Shown: piece by piece, positions 1-9,529 of the stretch
Numbering within the stretch: the first letter of the stretch is position 1
How the letters are laid out: each line of letters opens with the position of its first letter
NCBI RefSeq assembly: GCF_000712075.1
Contig: NZ_JONW01000007.1
Span: 486,623 to 550,622, forward strand
Direction: 5' to 3'
Length of the DNA: 64,000 bases
DNA from: Caulobacter sp. UNC358MFTsu5.1
GTDB taxonomy: Bacteria; Pseudomonadota; Alphaproteobacteria; Caulobacterales; Caulobacteraceae
Translations under genes and position numbers: made by a program
The notes under the pieces: generated by a model
The model's database searches: none
What the model was told of the DNA's origin: nothing
Seen by the model: only the letters and a program-made list of their open reading frames with translations

Positions 1-966
1 CTGGCCGACCGCAAGATCTGGGCCGGCGTGCAGATGCGCAAGGGCCCCAACGTGGTGGGTCCGTTCGGCCTGCTGCAGTCCTTCGCCGACTTCTTCAAGT
101 TCGTGCTGAAGGAGATCATCATCCCGGCCGGCGCCGACAAGGTGATCTTCCTGCTGGCCCCGCTGCTGAGCCTGGTCCTGGCCTTCGTGGGCTGGGCCGT
201 GGTGCCGTTCGCGCCGGGCTGGGTGGTCTCCAACCTCAACGTCGGCATCCTGTACCTGCTGGCGATGAGCTCGCTGGGCGTCTACGGCATCATCATGGGC
301 GGCTGGGCTTCGAACTCGAAGTACCCGTTCCTGGGCGCGCTGCGCTCGGCGGCGCAGATGGTGTCGTACGAAGTCTCGATCGGTCTGATCATCATCACGG
401 TGATCCTGCTGGCCGGTTCGATGAACCTGTCGACCATCGTCGAGAAGCAGTCGGGCTGGATCTGGAACTGGAACGTCTTCGGCGGCGGCCTGCACAACCT
501 GGTCCTGATCCCGGTCATGGTCATCGCCATGGGCATGTTCTTCATCTCGGCCCTGGCCGAGACCAACCGCCCGCCGTTCGACCTGCCCGAAGCCGAATCC
601 GAACTCGTGGCCGGTTATCAGGTCGAGTACAGCTCGACCCCGTACCTGCTGTTCATGGTCGCCGAATATTCGAACATCGTCCTGATGTGCGCGATGATCA
701 GCGTCCTGTTCTTCGGCGGCTGGAACCCGGGCTTCCCGACGGGCTTCCTGGCCAGCTGGCCGCTGTTCCTGGCCAATCTGTTCCTGGCCCTGGTGTTCTT
801 CGCCAAGATCGTCTTCTGGTTCTTCATGATCGCCATGGCCAAGGCCATCGTGCCCCGCTACCGCTACGACCAGCTGATGCGGCTGGGCTGGAAGGTCTTC
901 CTGCCGATGTCGCTGGTGCTGGTGCTGCTGGTTTCGGCTTGGCGCATCTTCGGGATACAGGGGTGA
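1..966 (+). CDS. nuoH: NADH-quinone oxidoreductase subunit H (5' end cut by window)
   Basis: This is the membrane subunit of complex I at the junction between the quinone-binding site and the proton-pumping arm. The reading frame is open from base 1 (Leu-Ala-Asp-Arg-Lys), so the start lies outside the window. The 321 visible residues compare with about 340 in the family, so only some 20 are missing. Motifs seen are [16 protein letters not shown] near the start and the acidic loop [20 protein letters not shown] that lies near the quinone channel. Several hydrophobic membrane segments are evident. Its stop overlaps the GTG of the next small gene, in the order nuoH-(two small genes)-nuoI-J-K-L-M-N. 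Identity is certain from motif and context. Confidence 0.97.
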   Translation: MADRKIWAGVQMRKGPNVVGPFGLLQSFADFFKFVLKEIIIPAGADKVIFLLAPLLSLVLAFVGWAVVPFAPGWVVSNLNVGILYLLAMSSLGVYGIIMGGWASNSKYPFLGALRSAAQMVSYEVSIGLIIITVILLAGSMNLSTIVEKQSGWIWNWNVFGGGLHNLVLIPVMVIAMGMFFISALAETNRPPFDLPEAESELVAGYQVEYSSTPYLLFMVAEYSNIVLMCAMISVLFFGGWNPGFPTGFLASWPLFLANLFLALVFFAKIVFWFFMIAMAKAIVPRYRYDQLMRLGWKVFLPMSLVLVLLVSAWRIFGIQG

Positions 967-1211
967 TCGGGAAGGGGACATACCTGGCGCTGACCGCGCT
1001 GGGTCTGGCCCTGGCCGGCTGCGCCACCGACGGCGCGGCGCCGGCCAAGACGTCCTATTCGCTGGGGCGCGGCACGGTCTCCTACGACCAGCTGCGGCGC
1101 GACAGCGAGCGATGCGCCGCCGACGGCGGCAAGATCGAAGCCAAGCAGGAGGGGGGCGACCCCGCTCAGCTTTCGAACTACACCTGCGTCATTCCGAAGG
1201 GCGGAAAATGA
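963..1211 (+). CDS. small putative lipoprotein inside the nuo operon (first of two)
   Basis: This 82-residue product is not recognised as a named family. It starts at a GTG overlapping the nuoH stop (GTGA). The N-terminus is a typical lipoprotein signal: Lys4, a hydrophobic stretch, then the lipobox Leu-Ala-Gly-Cys with Cys20. The mature part is short and polar, with a Tyr-Asp-Gln-Leu-Arg-Arg stretch and two further cysteines at about 51 and 75 that could form a disulfide in the periplasm. Its stop overlaps the ATG of the next gene (ATGA), so the pair looks translationally coupled to nuoH. Function is unknown; an envelope role linked to complex I assembly is only inference. The coding call rests on the lipobox and the tight spacing. 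Confidence 0.72.
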   Translation: MIGKGTYLALTALGLALAGCATDGAAPAKTSYSLGRGTVSYDQLRRDSERCAADGGKIEAKQEGGDPAQLSNYTCVIPKGGK

Positions 1212-1444
1212 CGCGGAAGGCGCGCTGGACCGGAATGATCGCCTTGATCGTCCTGTCCGGATGCGCCGGCTTGGAGCACCCGCGCGGCCTTCCGCCGCCA
1301 CGGACCGGCTCCATGGACGAACAGGTCGAGGCGCGGCGGCAAGCCGAGGCCAAGACCAAGGAATGCGTGATCCGGCAGTCCATCCGCCGGGAACAGGTCG
1401 AAGCGGGCAGGGACGTACGTCCCCTCCCAAAAGAGAAGTGTTAG
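1208..1444 (+). CDS. small putative lipoprotein inside the nuo operon (second of two)
   Basis: This 78-residue product starts at an ATG overlapping the previous stop and ends 10 bases before nuoI. The N-terminus has basic residues (Lys4, Arg6), a hydrophobic core and the lipobox Leu-Ser-Gly-Cys with Cys19, the signature of signal peptidase II processing. The remainder is charged and probably helical, with cysteines at about 53 and at the last residue (78). Size and cysteine spacing mirror the preceding gene, so the two may be diverged relatives or partners, although sequence similarity is weak by eye. No known family was recognised. Position inside the nuo operon is the only functional clue. 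Confidence 0.7.
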   Translation: MTRKARWTGMIALIVLSGCAGLEHPRGLPPPRTGSMDEQVEARRQAEAKTKECVIRQSIRREQVEAGRDVRPLPKEKC

Positions 1445-1454
1445 GAGAGCTCTG

Positions 1455-1946
1455 GTGTTCCAGCGCATCACACAGGCGGTCAAGGGCGTGGCCCTGCTCG
1501 ACTTCGCGGGCGCCTTCGGCCTGGGCATGAAGTACATGCTCGCGCCGAAGAAGACGGTGATCTATCCGAACGAGCGCGGCCCGCAGTCGCCCCGTTTCCG
1601 CGGCGAGCACGCCCTACGCCGCTATCCGTCGGGCGAAGAGCGCTGCATCGCCTGCAAGCTGTGCGAGGCCATCTGCCCGGCCCAGGCCATCACCATCGAG
1701 GCCGAGCCGCGCGACGACGGCAGCCGCCGCACGACCCGCTACGACATCGACATGGTCAAGTGCATCTACTGCGGCCTGTGCCAGGAGGCCTGCCCGGTGG
1801 ACGCCATCGTCGAGGGCCCGAACATCGAGTTCGCGGTCGAGACGCGCGAAGAGCTCTACTACGACAAGGAAAAGCTGCTCGACAACGGCGACCGTTGGGA
1901 ACGGCTGATCGCGAAGAATCTGGAGTTGGACGCGCCCTACCGCTAA
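1455..1946 (+). CDS. nuoI: NADH-quinone oxidoreductase subunit I
   Basis: This 163-residue ferredoxin-like subunit of the complex I connecting arm carries the last clusters (N6a and N6b) before N2. Two 4Fe-4S motifs are visible: [12 protein letters not shown] and [12 protein letters not shown]. The GTG start at 1455 is preceded by AGGAGAG at 1443-1449. The length matches the alphaproteobacterial family. An 83-base gap follows before nuoJ. Identity is certain. Confidence 0.97.
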   Translation: MFQRITQAVKGVALLDFAGAFGLGMKYMLAPKKTVIYPNERGPQSPRFRGEHALRRYPSGEERCIACKLCEAICPAQAITIEAEPRDDGSRRTTRYDIDMVKCIYCGLCQEACPVDAIVEGPNIEFAVETREELYYDKEKLLDNGDRWERLIAKNLELDAPYR

Positions 1947-2029
1947 AGGACGGGGCGCGATTCAGAGGGTAAGCGACCGGTCCCCCGACCCGTCGTTGTT
2001 TTATGGTTTTTGAGGGAGCACCTGGGCCA

Positions 2030-2647
2030 ATGGCCTTGCCGGCGATAGCTTTCTATTTGCTCGCGGTAGCGACCGTGGTGGCGGGTCTTCTCGTCGTCTC
2101 GGCCAAGAACCCCGTGCACTCGGTGCTCTTCCTGATCACCGCCTTCTTCTCGGCCGCGGGCCTCTTCGTCCTGATGGGCGCGGAGTTCCTCGCGATGCTG
2201 CTGATCGTCGTCTATGTGGGCGCGGTCGCGGTGCTGTTCCTGTTCGTCGTGATGATGCTCGACGTGGACTTCGCCGAGCTGCGGCAGGGCTTCGCCCAGT
2301 ACCTGCCGATCGGCGGCCTGGTCGGCGGCGTGCTGACGATCGAGATGATCATGGTGGCGGCCTCGGTCGTCGCCGGCGGCGCGGCCGGCAAGAACGCCGA
2401 GCCCCTGGCCTCGCCGGTCGGCGTGCCGAACACCGAGGCGATCGGCCGGGTGCTCTACACCGACTACGTCTTCTTCTTCCAACTGGCGGGCCTGGTGCTG
2501 CTGGTGGCCATGATCGGCGCCATCGTCCTGACCCTGCGTCACAAGCCGGGCGTCAAGCGCCAGAACATCGGCAAGCAGAACGCCCGCACGCCCAAGACCG
2601 GGATGGAACTGGTGCAAATCAAGCCGGGCGAGGGGATCAGCGAATGA
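2030..2647 (+). CDS. nuoJ: NADH-quinone oxidoreductase subunit J
   Basis: This 205-residue integral membrane subunit of the complex I arm contains the family motif [12 protein letters not shown] and five hydrophobic segments. I chose the ATG at 2030 ([17 protein letters not shown]) because the preceding GAGGGAG at 2012-2018 can serve as ribosome binding site and homologues begin at this point. An in-frame ATG at 2003 would add nine polar residues without a visible binding site. The stop overlaps the nuoK start (ATGA). The last 45 residues form a polar tail. Confidence 0.95.
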   Translation: MALPAIAFYLLAVATVVAGLLVVSAKNPVHSVLFLITAFFSAAGLFVLMGAEFLAMLLIVVYVGAVAVLFLFVVMMLDVDFAELRQGFAQYLPIGGLVGGVLTIEMIMVAASVVAGGAAGKNAEPLASPVGVPNTEAIGRVLYTDYVFFFQLAGLVLLVAMIGAIVLTLRHKPGVKRQNIGKQNARTPKTGMELVQIKPGEGISE

Positions 2648-2949
2648 TCGGCCTGTCTCACTATCTCGTCGTCGCCGCCATCCTGTTCACGATCGGCGTC
2701 TTCGGCATCTTCGTGAACCGCAAGAACATCATCGTCATCCTGATGTCGATCGAGCTGATCCTGCTGGCGGTGAACATCAACCTGGTGGCCTTCTCGGTCT
2801 TCCTGCATGACGTGGTGGGGCAGGTCTTCGCCATGTTCGTGCTGACCGTGGCCGCGGCCGAAGCGGCCGTCGGCCTGGCGATCCTGGTGACGTTCTTCCG
2901 TAACCGCGGTGACATCGCCGTCGACGACGCCAGCGTGATGAAGGGCTGA
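2644..2949 (+). CDS. nuoK: NADH-quinone oxidoreductase subunit K
   Basis: This 101-residue subunit has three predicted transmembrane helices and takes part in proton translocation in the membrane arm. Family features seen are [20 protein letters not shown], with the conserved membrane glutamate, and a second conserved glutamate in [11 protein letters not shown]. The length is exactly typical. It overlaps nuoJ by four bases and ends five bases before nuoL, so it is in the nuo operon. Confidence 0.97.
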   Translation: MIGLSHYLVVAAILFTIGVFGIFVNRKNIIVILMSIELILLAVNINLVAFSVFLHDVVGQVFAMFVLTVAAAEAAVGLAILVTFFRNRGDIAVDDASVMKG

Positions 2950-2954
2950 TCGCA

Positions 2955-5045
2955 GTGCAGACTCTCGTCACCATCCTCGTCCTCGCGCCGCTGGTCGCCG
3001 CGATCGTCGCCGGCCTCTTCGGCCGCCGCATCGGCAACGTCGCCTCGCAGGCGATCACCACGGGCGCGCTCATCCTCAGCTGCGCCCTGGGCTGGTACAC
3101 GTTCAGCCAGTGGACCTGGGGGCACATGGAGGCCTTCACGGTCAACCTGCTGCCCTTCATCCACGTGGGCAACTTCGTCTCCAACTGGTCCATCCGCATC
3201 GACGCGCTGTCGAGCGTGATGCTGATCGTGGTGACGACGGTCTCGGCCCTCGTGCACATCTATTCCTGGGGCTACATGGCCGAGGACGACAGCAAGCCGC
3301 GCTTCTTCGCGTACCTGTCGCTGTTCACCTTCGCCATGCTGGCCCTGGTCACCGCCGCCGACTTCATGCAGCTGTTCTTCGGCTGGGAAGGGGTGGGCCT
3401 GGCCTCGTACCTGCTGATCGGCTTCTGGTTCAAGAAGGCCTCGGCCAGCAGCGCGGCCATCAAGGCCTTCGTCGTGAACCGCGTGGGCGACTTCGGTTTC
3501 GCCCTGGGCATCATGACCACCTACTGGGCGTTCGGTTCGATCCAGTTCCACGAGATCTTCCCGCAGATCGCCGCCGGCGCTTCGCGCACCTGGGAGTTCG
3601 CGGGCCACACCTTCCCGCTGGTCGACATCGCCTGCTTCCTGCTGTTCATCGGCGCGATGGGCAAGTCGGCGCAGTTCTTCCTGCACACCTGGCTGCCGGA
3701 CGCCATGGAAGGCCCGACCCCGGTCTCGGCCCTGATCCACGCGGCGACCATGGTCACCGCCGGCGTCTACATGCTGTGCCTGCTGTCGCCGATGTTCGAA
3801 TACGCGCCAGTCGCCAAGAACATCGTCACGGTGATCGGCGCGGTCACGGCCCTGTTCGCCGCGACCGTCGGCCTGACCCAGAACGACATCAAGCGGGTGA
3901 TCGCCTACTCGACCTGTTCGCAGCTGGGCTACATGTTCTTCGCGGCCGGCGTCGGCGCCTACCAGGCGGCGATGTTCCACCTGTTCACCCACGCCTTCTT
4001 CAAGGCGCTGCTGTTCCTGGGCGCCGGTTCGGTGATCCACGGCATGCACCACGAGCAGGACATGCGCCGCTACGGCGCCCTGGCCAAGCTGCTGCCGGTG
4101 ACCTTCCTGGCCATGACGATCGGCACGATCGCCATCACGGGCCTGGGCATCCCGCCGCTGCACCTGGGCTTCGCCGGCTTCTACTCGAAGGACACCATCA
4201 TCGAGGTGGCGTTCGCCGCCGGCCAGCACAACGGCATCGCGCTGTTCGCCGGCGTGATCGGCGTGATCGTGGCGGGCCTGACCTCGTTCTACTCCTGGCG
4301 CCTGGCCTTCTTCACCTTCAACGGCAAGGCCCGCTGGGGCCACGACGATCATCACGCCGCCGACCATGGGCATGACGCGCACGACGCCCATGGCCATGAC
4401 GACCACGCCCACGCCGAAACCCACGACGAGCCGCTTCCGGACGCGCACGACGACCATGGCCACGGCCATGATCACAAGCCGCACGAGAGCCCGTGGGTGA
4501 TGCTGTTCCCGCTGGTCGTGCTGTCGATCGGCGCGGTGTTCGCCGGCTTCTTCTTCAACGACTTCTTCGTGGGCCACCACCAGCAGGAGTTCTGGCGCGG
4601 CGCGATCGTCAACGCCCCGACCAACCACGTGCTGCACGAGGCCCACGAGGTTTCGGAGCTGGTGAAGTACAGCCCGCTGATCGCCTCGATCGTCGGCCTG
4701 CTGATCGCGGTCTGGGTCTATCTGGTGAAGGGCGACGAGCGCCTGGGCGAGAAGCTCGCGGCGCGCAACGGCCCGCTGTACGTCTTCTTCTACAACAAGT
4801 GGTTCTTCGACGAGCTGTACCAGGCCACCTTCGTGCGCTTGACCAAGTTCCTCGGCGACCTGTTCTGGAAGGGCGGCGACCAGAAGCTGATCGACGGCTT
4901 CGGACCCGACGGCGTCAGCGCCGTCAGCTACGACGTCGGCCGTCGGACCGGCAAGCTGCAGTCCGGCTACCTCTACCACTATGCGTTCGTCATGCTGCTC
5001 GGTGTCGCCGGGCTCCTGGCCTACGCCCTGTTCCGCTTCCACTAG
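2955..5045 (+). CDS. nuoL: NADH-quinone oxidoreductase subunit L (with His-rich loop)
   Basis: This 696-residue antiporter-like subunit forms the distal proton channel of complex I, and its lateral helix clamps the other pumping subunits. The GTG start at 2955 follows nuoK by five bases. Conserved pieces include [38 protein letters not shown] and [10 protein letters not shown] striking insertion between membrane segments, about residues 462-511 (4340-4485), is extremely rich in His and Asp with repeated His-Asp-Asp-His type units. It could bind divalent metal, but it may simply be a low-complexity loop. The rest is ordinary. Confidence 0.97.
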   Translation: MQTLVTILVLAPLVAAIVAGLFGRRIGNVASQAITTGALILSCALGWYTFSQWTWGHMEAFTVNLLPFIHVGNFVSNWSIRIDALSSVMLIVVTTVSALVHIYSWGYMAEDDSKPRFFAYLSLFTFAMLALVTAADFMQLFFGWEGVGLASYLLIGFWFKKASASSAAIKAFVVNRVGDFGFALGIMTTYWAFGSIQFHEIFPQIAAGASRTWEFAGHTFPLVDIACFLLFIGAMGKSAQFFLHTWLPDAMEGPTPVSALIHAATMVTAGVYMLCLLSPMFEYAPVAKNIVTVIGAVTALFAATVGLTQNDIKRVIAYSTCSQLGYMFFAAGVGAYQAAMFHLFTHAFFKALLFLGAGSVIHGMHHEQDMRRYGALAKLLPVTFLAMTIGTIAITGLGIPPLHLGFAGFYSKDTIIEVAFAAGQHNGIALFAGVIGVIVAGLTSFYSWRLAFFTFNGKARWGHDDHHAADHGHDAHDAHGHDDHAHAETHDEPLPDAHDDHGHGHDHKPHESPWVMLFPLVVLSIGAVFAGFFFNDFFVGHHQQEFWRGAIVNAPTNHVLHEAHEVSELVKYSPLIASIVGLLIAVWVYLVKGDERLGEKLAARNGPLYVFFYNKWFFDELYQATFVRLTKFLGDLFWKGGDQKLIDGFGPDGVSAVSYDVGRRTGKLQSGYLYHYAFVMLLGVAGLLAYALFRFH

Positions 5046-5054
5046 GGAAGATCG

Positions 5055-6539
5055 ATGACCGGCCTTCTCAGCCTCACCACCTTCGCCCCGCTCGTCGGCG
5101 TGGTCCTGCTGCTCGGCGCCCGCGCCCTGCACGGCGACAACGCCAAGACGGACAACCTGGCCAAGTGGATCGCCCTGGCGACCACCCTGGTCACCTTCGC
5201 CCTGTCGGTCGTGCTGGTCGCCCAGTTCGACGCCAAGGACCCGGGCTTCCAGTTCGTGGAAGACGTCAGCTGGTTCGCGGGTCTGCACTACCGCATGGGC
5301 GTGGACGGGATCTCGATCCTGTTCGTCCTGCTGACGACCTTCCTGCTGCCGATCTGCATCATCGCCGGCTGGAAGTCGGTCGAGAAGCGGGTGGTCGAAT
5401 ACCTGATCTGCTTCCTGGTCCTCGAGACCCTGGTGATCGGCGTGTTCTGCGCCCTGGACCTGATCCTGTTCTACCTCTTCTTCGAGGGCGGCCTGGTTCC
5501 GATGTTCCTGATCATCGGCATCTGGGGCGGCAAGCGCCGGGTCTACGCGGCCTACAAGTTTTTCCTCTACACGCTGCTCGGCTCGGTGCTGATGCTGGCC
5601 GCGATCCTGTCGATGATCTCGATCGCCCACACCTCGTCGATCCCGGCGCTGATGGTCTTCAAGTTCGCCCCGTGGCTGCAGACCTGGCTGTGGCTGGCCT
5701 TCTTCGCCAGCTTCGCGGTCAAGATGCCGATGTGGCCGGTCCACACCTGGCTGCCCGACGCCCACGTCGAGGCCCCGACGGCCGGTTCGGTGATCCTGGC
5801 GGGCATCCTGCTGAAGATGGGCGGTTACGGCTTCCTGCGCTTCAGCCTGCCGATGTTCCCCAACGCCTCGGAGCTGTTCCAGCCGCTGGTGTTCGCCCTG
5901 TCGGCCATCGCCATCGTCTACACTTCGCTGGTCGCCTTCCGTCAGACCGACATCAAGAAGCTGATCGCCTATTCGTCCGTCGCCCACATGGGCTTCGTGA
6001 CCATGGGCATCTTCTCGGGCAACGCCGCCGGCGAGCAGGGCGCGATCTTCCAGATGCTGAGCCACGGCCTGATCTCGGGCGCGCTCTTCCTCTGCGTCGG
6101 CGTGGTCTATGACCGCATGCACACCCGCGAGATCGCCTTCTACGGCGGCCTCACCAACCGCATGCCCTGGTACGCGGCCGTCTTCATGCTCTTCACCATG
6201 GGCAATGTCGGCCTGCCGGGCACCTCGGGCTTCGTCGGCGAGATCCTGACCATGACCGGCACCTACCAGGCCTCGACCTGGACGGCGCTGGTGGCGGCCT
6301 CGGGCGTCATCTTCTCGGCGGTCTACGCCCTGAACCTGTACCGTCGCGTGATGTTCGGCGAGATCGTCAATCCCGAGCTCAAGGACATCACCGACCTCGA
6401 CAAGCGCGAGATCCTGATCTTCGCCCCGCTGATCATCGGCACCCTGGTGCTCGGCGTTTACCCCAATCTTGTGTTCAACCTGACCGCGTCGTCCGTCGAC
6501 GGGCTCGTCGGCGCCTGGCGCGCCGCCGTGGGCGGGTGA
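5055..6539 (+). CDS. nuoM: NADH-quinone oxidoreductase subunit M
   Basis: This 494-residue antiporter-like proton-pumping subunit of complex I starts with ATG nine bases after the nuoL stop. Conserved features are [20 protein letters not shown], which contains the membrane lysine/histidine network region, and the [17 protein letters not shown] segment. Its stop overlaps the GTG at 6536. Length and motifs match the family. Confidence 0.97.
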   Translation: MTGLLSLTTFAPLVGVVLLLGARALHGDNAKTDNLAKWIALATTLVTFALSVVLVAQFDAKDPGFQFVEDVSWFAGLHYRMGVDGISILFVLLTTFLLPICIIAGWKSVEKRVVEYLICFLVLETLVIGVFCALDLILFYLFFEGGLVPMFLIIGIWGGKRRVYAAYKFFLYTLLGSVLMLAAILSMISIAHTSSIPALMVFKFAPWLQTWLWLAFFASFAVKMPMWPVHTWLPDAHVEAPTAGSVILAGILLKMGGYGFLRFSLPMFPNASELFQPLVFALSAIAIVYTSLVAFRQTDIKKLIAYSSVAHMGFVTMGIFSGNAAGEQGAIFQMLSHGLISGALFLCVGVVYDRMHTREIAFYGGLTNRMPWYAAVFMLFTMGNVGLPGTSGFVGEILTMTGTYQASTWTALVAASGVIFSAVYALNLYRRVMFGEIVNPELKDITDLDKREILIFAPLIIGTLVLGVYPNLVFNLTASSVDGLVGAWRAAVGG

Positions 6540-6547
6540 GGGACCCC

Positions 6548-7999
6548 ATGACGTTCGCCGCCAACTTCTCCCTCGTTCTCCCCGAAGTGATCCTGGGCCT
6601 CTCGGCCCTGGTTCTGCTGGTCTGGGGCGCCTTCCACGGCAAGGTCACGCCGCTGTTCAACGGCGCGGCCGTCCTGGCCTTGCTGGGCGCGGCGGTCGCC
6701 GCCGTGGTCGGACCGCACGGCCACGCCTTCAACGGCGTCTACGCCGCCGACGCCGCGGCCACCTACGCCAAGGTCGCGATCTACGGCTTCAGCGCCATCG
6801 CCGTCATCCTGGGCGACCGCTGGCTGGCCGTCCGCGGCGACCAGAAGTTCGAGTTCGCCGTGCTGGTGGTCCTGTCGGCGCTGGGCATGGGCGTCACCGC
6901 CTCGGCCGGCGACCTGATCAGCCTCTATATCGGCGTCGAGCTGCAGTCGCTGGCCCTGTACGTCCTGGCCGCCTTCCGCCGCGACGACGCCAAGTCGTCG
7001 GAAGCGGGCCTGAAGTACTTCGTGCTGGGCGCGCTGTCGTCGGGCCTGCTGCTGTACGGCGCTTCGCTCATCTACGGTTTCGCGGGTTCCACCCGCTTCG
7101 CCGACATCGCCGCCGCCGGGGCCGCCGTCGCCCATGGCGCGCACGGCGTGGGCCTGCTGTTCGGCCTGGTGTTCCTGCTGTGCGGCCTGGCGTTCAAGGT
7201 CTCGGCCGCGCCGTTCCACATGTGGACGCCGGACGTCTACGAAGGCGCCCCGACCCCGGTCGTCGGCTTCTTCGCCGCCGCGCCCAAGCTGGCCGCCATG
7301 ATGATGTTCGCCCGCGTGCTGGGCGACGCCTTCCCGGACTCGGTGGCCCAGTGGCGCCAGATCCTGGTGGTCACCGCGCTGCTGTCGGTCTTCGTCGGCG
7401 CCTTCGCCGGCCTGGCCCAGAACAACCTCAAGCGCCTGTGGGCCTACAGCTCGATCGCCAACGTCGGCTACGCCCTGCTGGGCGTGGCGACCGGCGGCGA
7501 GACCGGCCTGCACTCGATGCTGCTGTTCATGACGCTGTACATGGTCGACGTCACCGGCTTCTTCGCCTGCCTCCAGGCCCTGTCGCGCGACGGCAAGCCG
7601 ATGGAGACCATCGAGGACATGGCGGGCCTGGTGAAGGAGCGTCCGGGCATCGCCCTGGCCATGACCGCGTTCTCGCTGTCGGCCCTGGGCCTGCCGCCGT
7701 TCTCGGGCTTCTGGGCCAAGTTCTACGTCTTCGGCGCGGCCATGGGCTCGGGCGACGTCATGCTGCAATGGGCGGCTGTGCTGGGCCTGGTCGGCAGCGT
7801 GGTGGCGGCGTTCTACTACCTGCGCCTGATCAAGACGATGTGGTTCGACGCGCCGGTCGCCGGCGTGGACAAGCCGCAGCCGACCGCCCGCGCGGTGGGC
7901 TTCGCCGCGGCGCTGTTCTCGTTCCCGATCGTGCTGGTCGCGCTGATCTGGCTGGACCCCGCCGCCAGGGCCGCCGCGGCGGCCTTTGGCCACGCGTGA
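6548..7999 (+). CDS. nuoN: NADH-quinone oxidoreductase subunit N
   Basis: This third antiporter-like subunit is 483 residues from the ATG at 6548. That ATG is preceded by GAGGGA at 6538-6543. An in-frame GTG at 6536, overlapping the nuoM stop, would add four residues and cannot be excluded. Motifs seen are FHMWTPDVYEGAPTPVVGFF and NLKRLWAYSSIANVGY. It is the last nuo gene, and birA begins within or just after its end, so the transcript probably continues. Confidence 0.95.
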   Translation: MTFAANFSLVLPEVILGLSALVLLVWGAFHGKVTPLFNGAAVLALLGAAVAAVVGPHGHAFNGVYAADAAATYAKVAIYGFSAIAVILGDRWLAVRGDQKFEFAVLVVLSALGMGVTASAGDLISLYIGVELQSLALYVLAAFRRDDAKSSEAGLKYFVLGALSSGLLLYGASLIYGFAGSTRFADIAAAGAAVAHGAHGVGLLFGLVFLLCGLAFKVSAAPFHMWTPDVYEGAPTPVVGFFAAAPKLAAMMMFARVLGDAFPDSVAQWRQILVVTALLSVFVGAFAGLAQNNLKRLWAYSSIANVGYALLGVATGGETGLHSMLLFMTLYMVDVTGFFACLQALSRDGKPMETIEDMAGLVKERPGIALAMTAFSLSALGLPPFSGFWAKFYVFGAAMGSGDVMLQWAAVLGLVGSVVAAFYYLRLIKTMWFDAPVAGVDKPQPTARAVGFAAALFSFPIVLVALIWLDPAARAAAAAFGHA

Positions 8000-8747
8000 C
8001 GTGACGGGCGAGTCCACGCCCGTCGTCGTCCTCGACGAGATCGACTCGACCAACGCCGAGGCCCGTCGCCGCGCGGAAGCGGGGGAGGCGGGCCCGGTCT
8101 GGCTGGTCGGCCTGCGCCAGACCGCCGGCCGGGGGCGGCGCGGCCGCGCCTGGGAGACCGGCGACGGCAACCTGGCCGCCACCCTGCTGTTTTCCACCGA
8201 CAAGCCGCCGGGCGAGGCCGCCCAGGTGTCGTTCGTGGCTGCCCTGGCGGTCGCCGACCTGCTGGCGGCCTATGTGCCGGCGAGCCTGGTCAGCCTCAAA
8301 TGGCCCAACGACCCGCTGCTGAGCGGGCTGAAGGTCAGCGGCATCCTCGTCGAGTCCGGGACCCGGCCGACCGGCGGCCTGTGGATCGCCGTGGGGATCG
8401 GGGTGAACCTGGCCCGCAAGCCGATCGACAGCGAACGCCCCGCCACGGCCCTGACCACCTGGCGCGACGCCCCGCCGCCGTCGCCCGTCGAGGCGATCGA
8501 GGTCCTGTCGGCCGCCTTCGCGCGCTGGAACGACGTCTGGCTGCGCCTGGGTTTCCCCGCCATCGCCGACGCCTGGACCGCCCGCGCCCACGGCCTGGGC
8601 GAGGCCTGCGTCGCCCGCCTGGGGACCGAGACCCTGGAAGGGATCGCGGAAGGACTGGACGGCGACGGCGCGCTGCGTCTTCGTCTGGCCGACGGCCGAC
8701 TGCGGCGGGTCACCGCCGGCGACGTCTTTTTCGGAGGGGCCTCCTGA
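7986..8747 (+). CDS. birA: biotin--[acetyl-CoA-carboxylase] ligase, short form
   Basis: It activates biotin to biotinyl-AMP and attaches it to the biotin carboxyl carrier protein. The 253-residue product has the nucleotide/biotin loop GRGRRGRAW and the catalytic-site motif KWPND followed by KVSGILVES. There is no N-terminal helix-turn-helix, so this is a ligase-only enzyme and not a BirA-type repressor. The start is uncertain: TTG at 7986 overlaps nuoN by 14 bases, and GTG at 8001 lies just after the nuoN stop; neither has a clear ribosome binding site. It shares one base with the coaX start. Confidence 0.92.
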   Translation: MATRDVTGESTPVVVLDEIDSTNAEARRRAEAGEAGPVWLVGLRQTAGRGRRGRAWETGDGNLAATLLFSTDKPPGEAAQVSFVAALAVADLLAAYVPASLVSLKWPNDPLLSGLKVSGILVESGTRPTGGLWIAVGIGVNLARKPIDSERPATALTTWRDAPPPSPVEAIEVLSAAFARWNDVWLRLGFPAIADAWTARAHGLGEACVARLGTETLEGIAEGLDGDGALRLRLADGRLRRVTAGDVFFGGAS

Positions 8748-9529
8748 TGCTGCTGGCCATCGAGCAAGGCAACACCAACACCATGTTCGCCATCCACGAC
8801 GGCGCGACCTGGATCGCCCAGTGGCGCGCGGCCACCGAGAGCACGCGCACGGCCGACGAATACGTGGTGTGGCTGTCGCAGCTGCTGTCGATGCAGGGCC
8901 TGGGCTTCCGCGCCATCGACTCGGTGATCATCTCCAGCGTGGTGCCGCAGTCGATCTTCAACCTGCGCAACCTGAGCCGGCGCTATTTCAACGTCGAGCC
9001 GCTGGTGATCGGCGAGAACGCCAAGCTGGGCGTCGACGTCCGCATCGACAAGCCTTCGGAGGCCGGCGCCGACCGCCTGGTCAACGCCGTGGGCGCGCAC
9101 ATGGTCTATCCCGGCCCGCTGATCGTCATCGACAGCGGCACGGCCACCACCTTCGACATCGTCGCCGCCGACGGCGCCTTCGAGGGCGGCATCATCGCCC
9201 CGGGCATCAACCTCTCCATGCAGGCCCTGCACGAGGCCGCCGCCAAGCTGCCGCGCATCGCCATCCAGCGCCCGGCCCGCAACCGCGTGGTCGGCACCGA
9301 CACCGTCAGCGCCATGCAGTCGGGCGTGTTCTGGGGCTATATCTCGCTGATCGAGGGCCTTGTGGCCCGGATCAAGGCCGAACGGGCCGAACCCATGACC
9401 GTGGTCGCCACCGGCGGCGTCGCCTCGCTGTTCGAGGGCGCCACCGACAGCATCGACCACTTCGACTCAGATCTGACCATCCGTGGTCTCCTCGAAATTC
9501 ATCGTCGTAACACCCATTTAGAGACGTAA
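8747..9529 (+). CDS. coaX: type III pantothenate kinase
   Basis: It phosphorylates pantothenate in the first step of coenzyme A synthesis. The 260-residue protein belongs to the ASKHA fold. The phosphate-binding motif EQGNTNT is near the N-terminus; the canonical first acidic residue is Asp, here Glu, a change also found in some family members. Also seen are [14 protein letters not shown] and [11 protein letters not shown]. The start ATG shares its A with the birA stop TGA, and the stop TAA shares its last base with the RNase J ATG, so birA, coaX and rnj appear translationally coupled. Confidence 0.95.
   Translation: MLLAIEQGNTNTMFAIHDGATWIAQWRAATESTRTADEYVVWLSQLLSMQGLGFRAIDSVIISSVVPQSIFNLRNLSRRYFNVEPLVIGENAKLGVDVRIDKPSEAGADRLVNAVGAHMVYPGPLIVIDSGTATTFDIVAADGAFEGGIIAPGINLSMQALHEAAAKLPRIAIQRPARNRVVGTDTVSAMQSGVFWGYISLIEGLVARIKAERAEPMTVVATGGVASLFEGATDSIDHFDSDLTIRGLLEIHRRNTHLET

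Noticed and set aside
2661..6122. Very long minus-strand open frame opposite nuoL and nuoM
   Set aside because: It is antisense to certain complex I genes; the product is a low-complexity string of His, Asp, Arg and Gln typical of GC-rich shadow frames.
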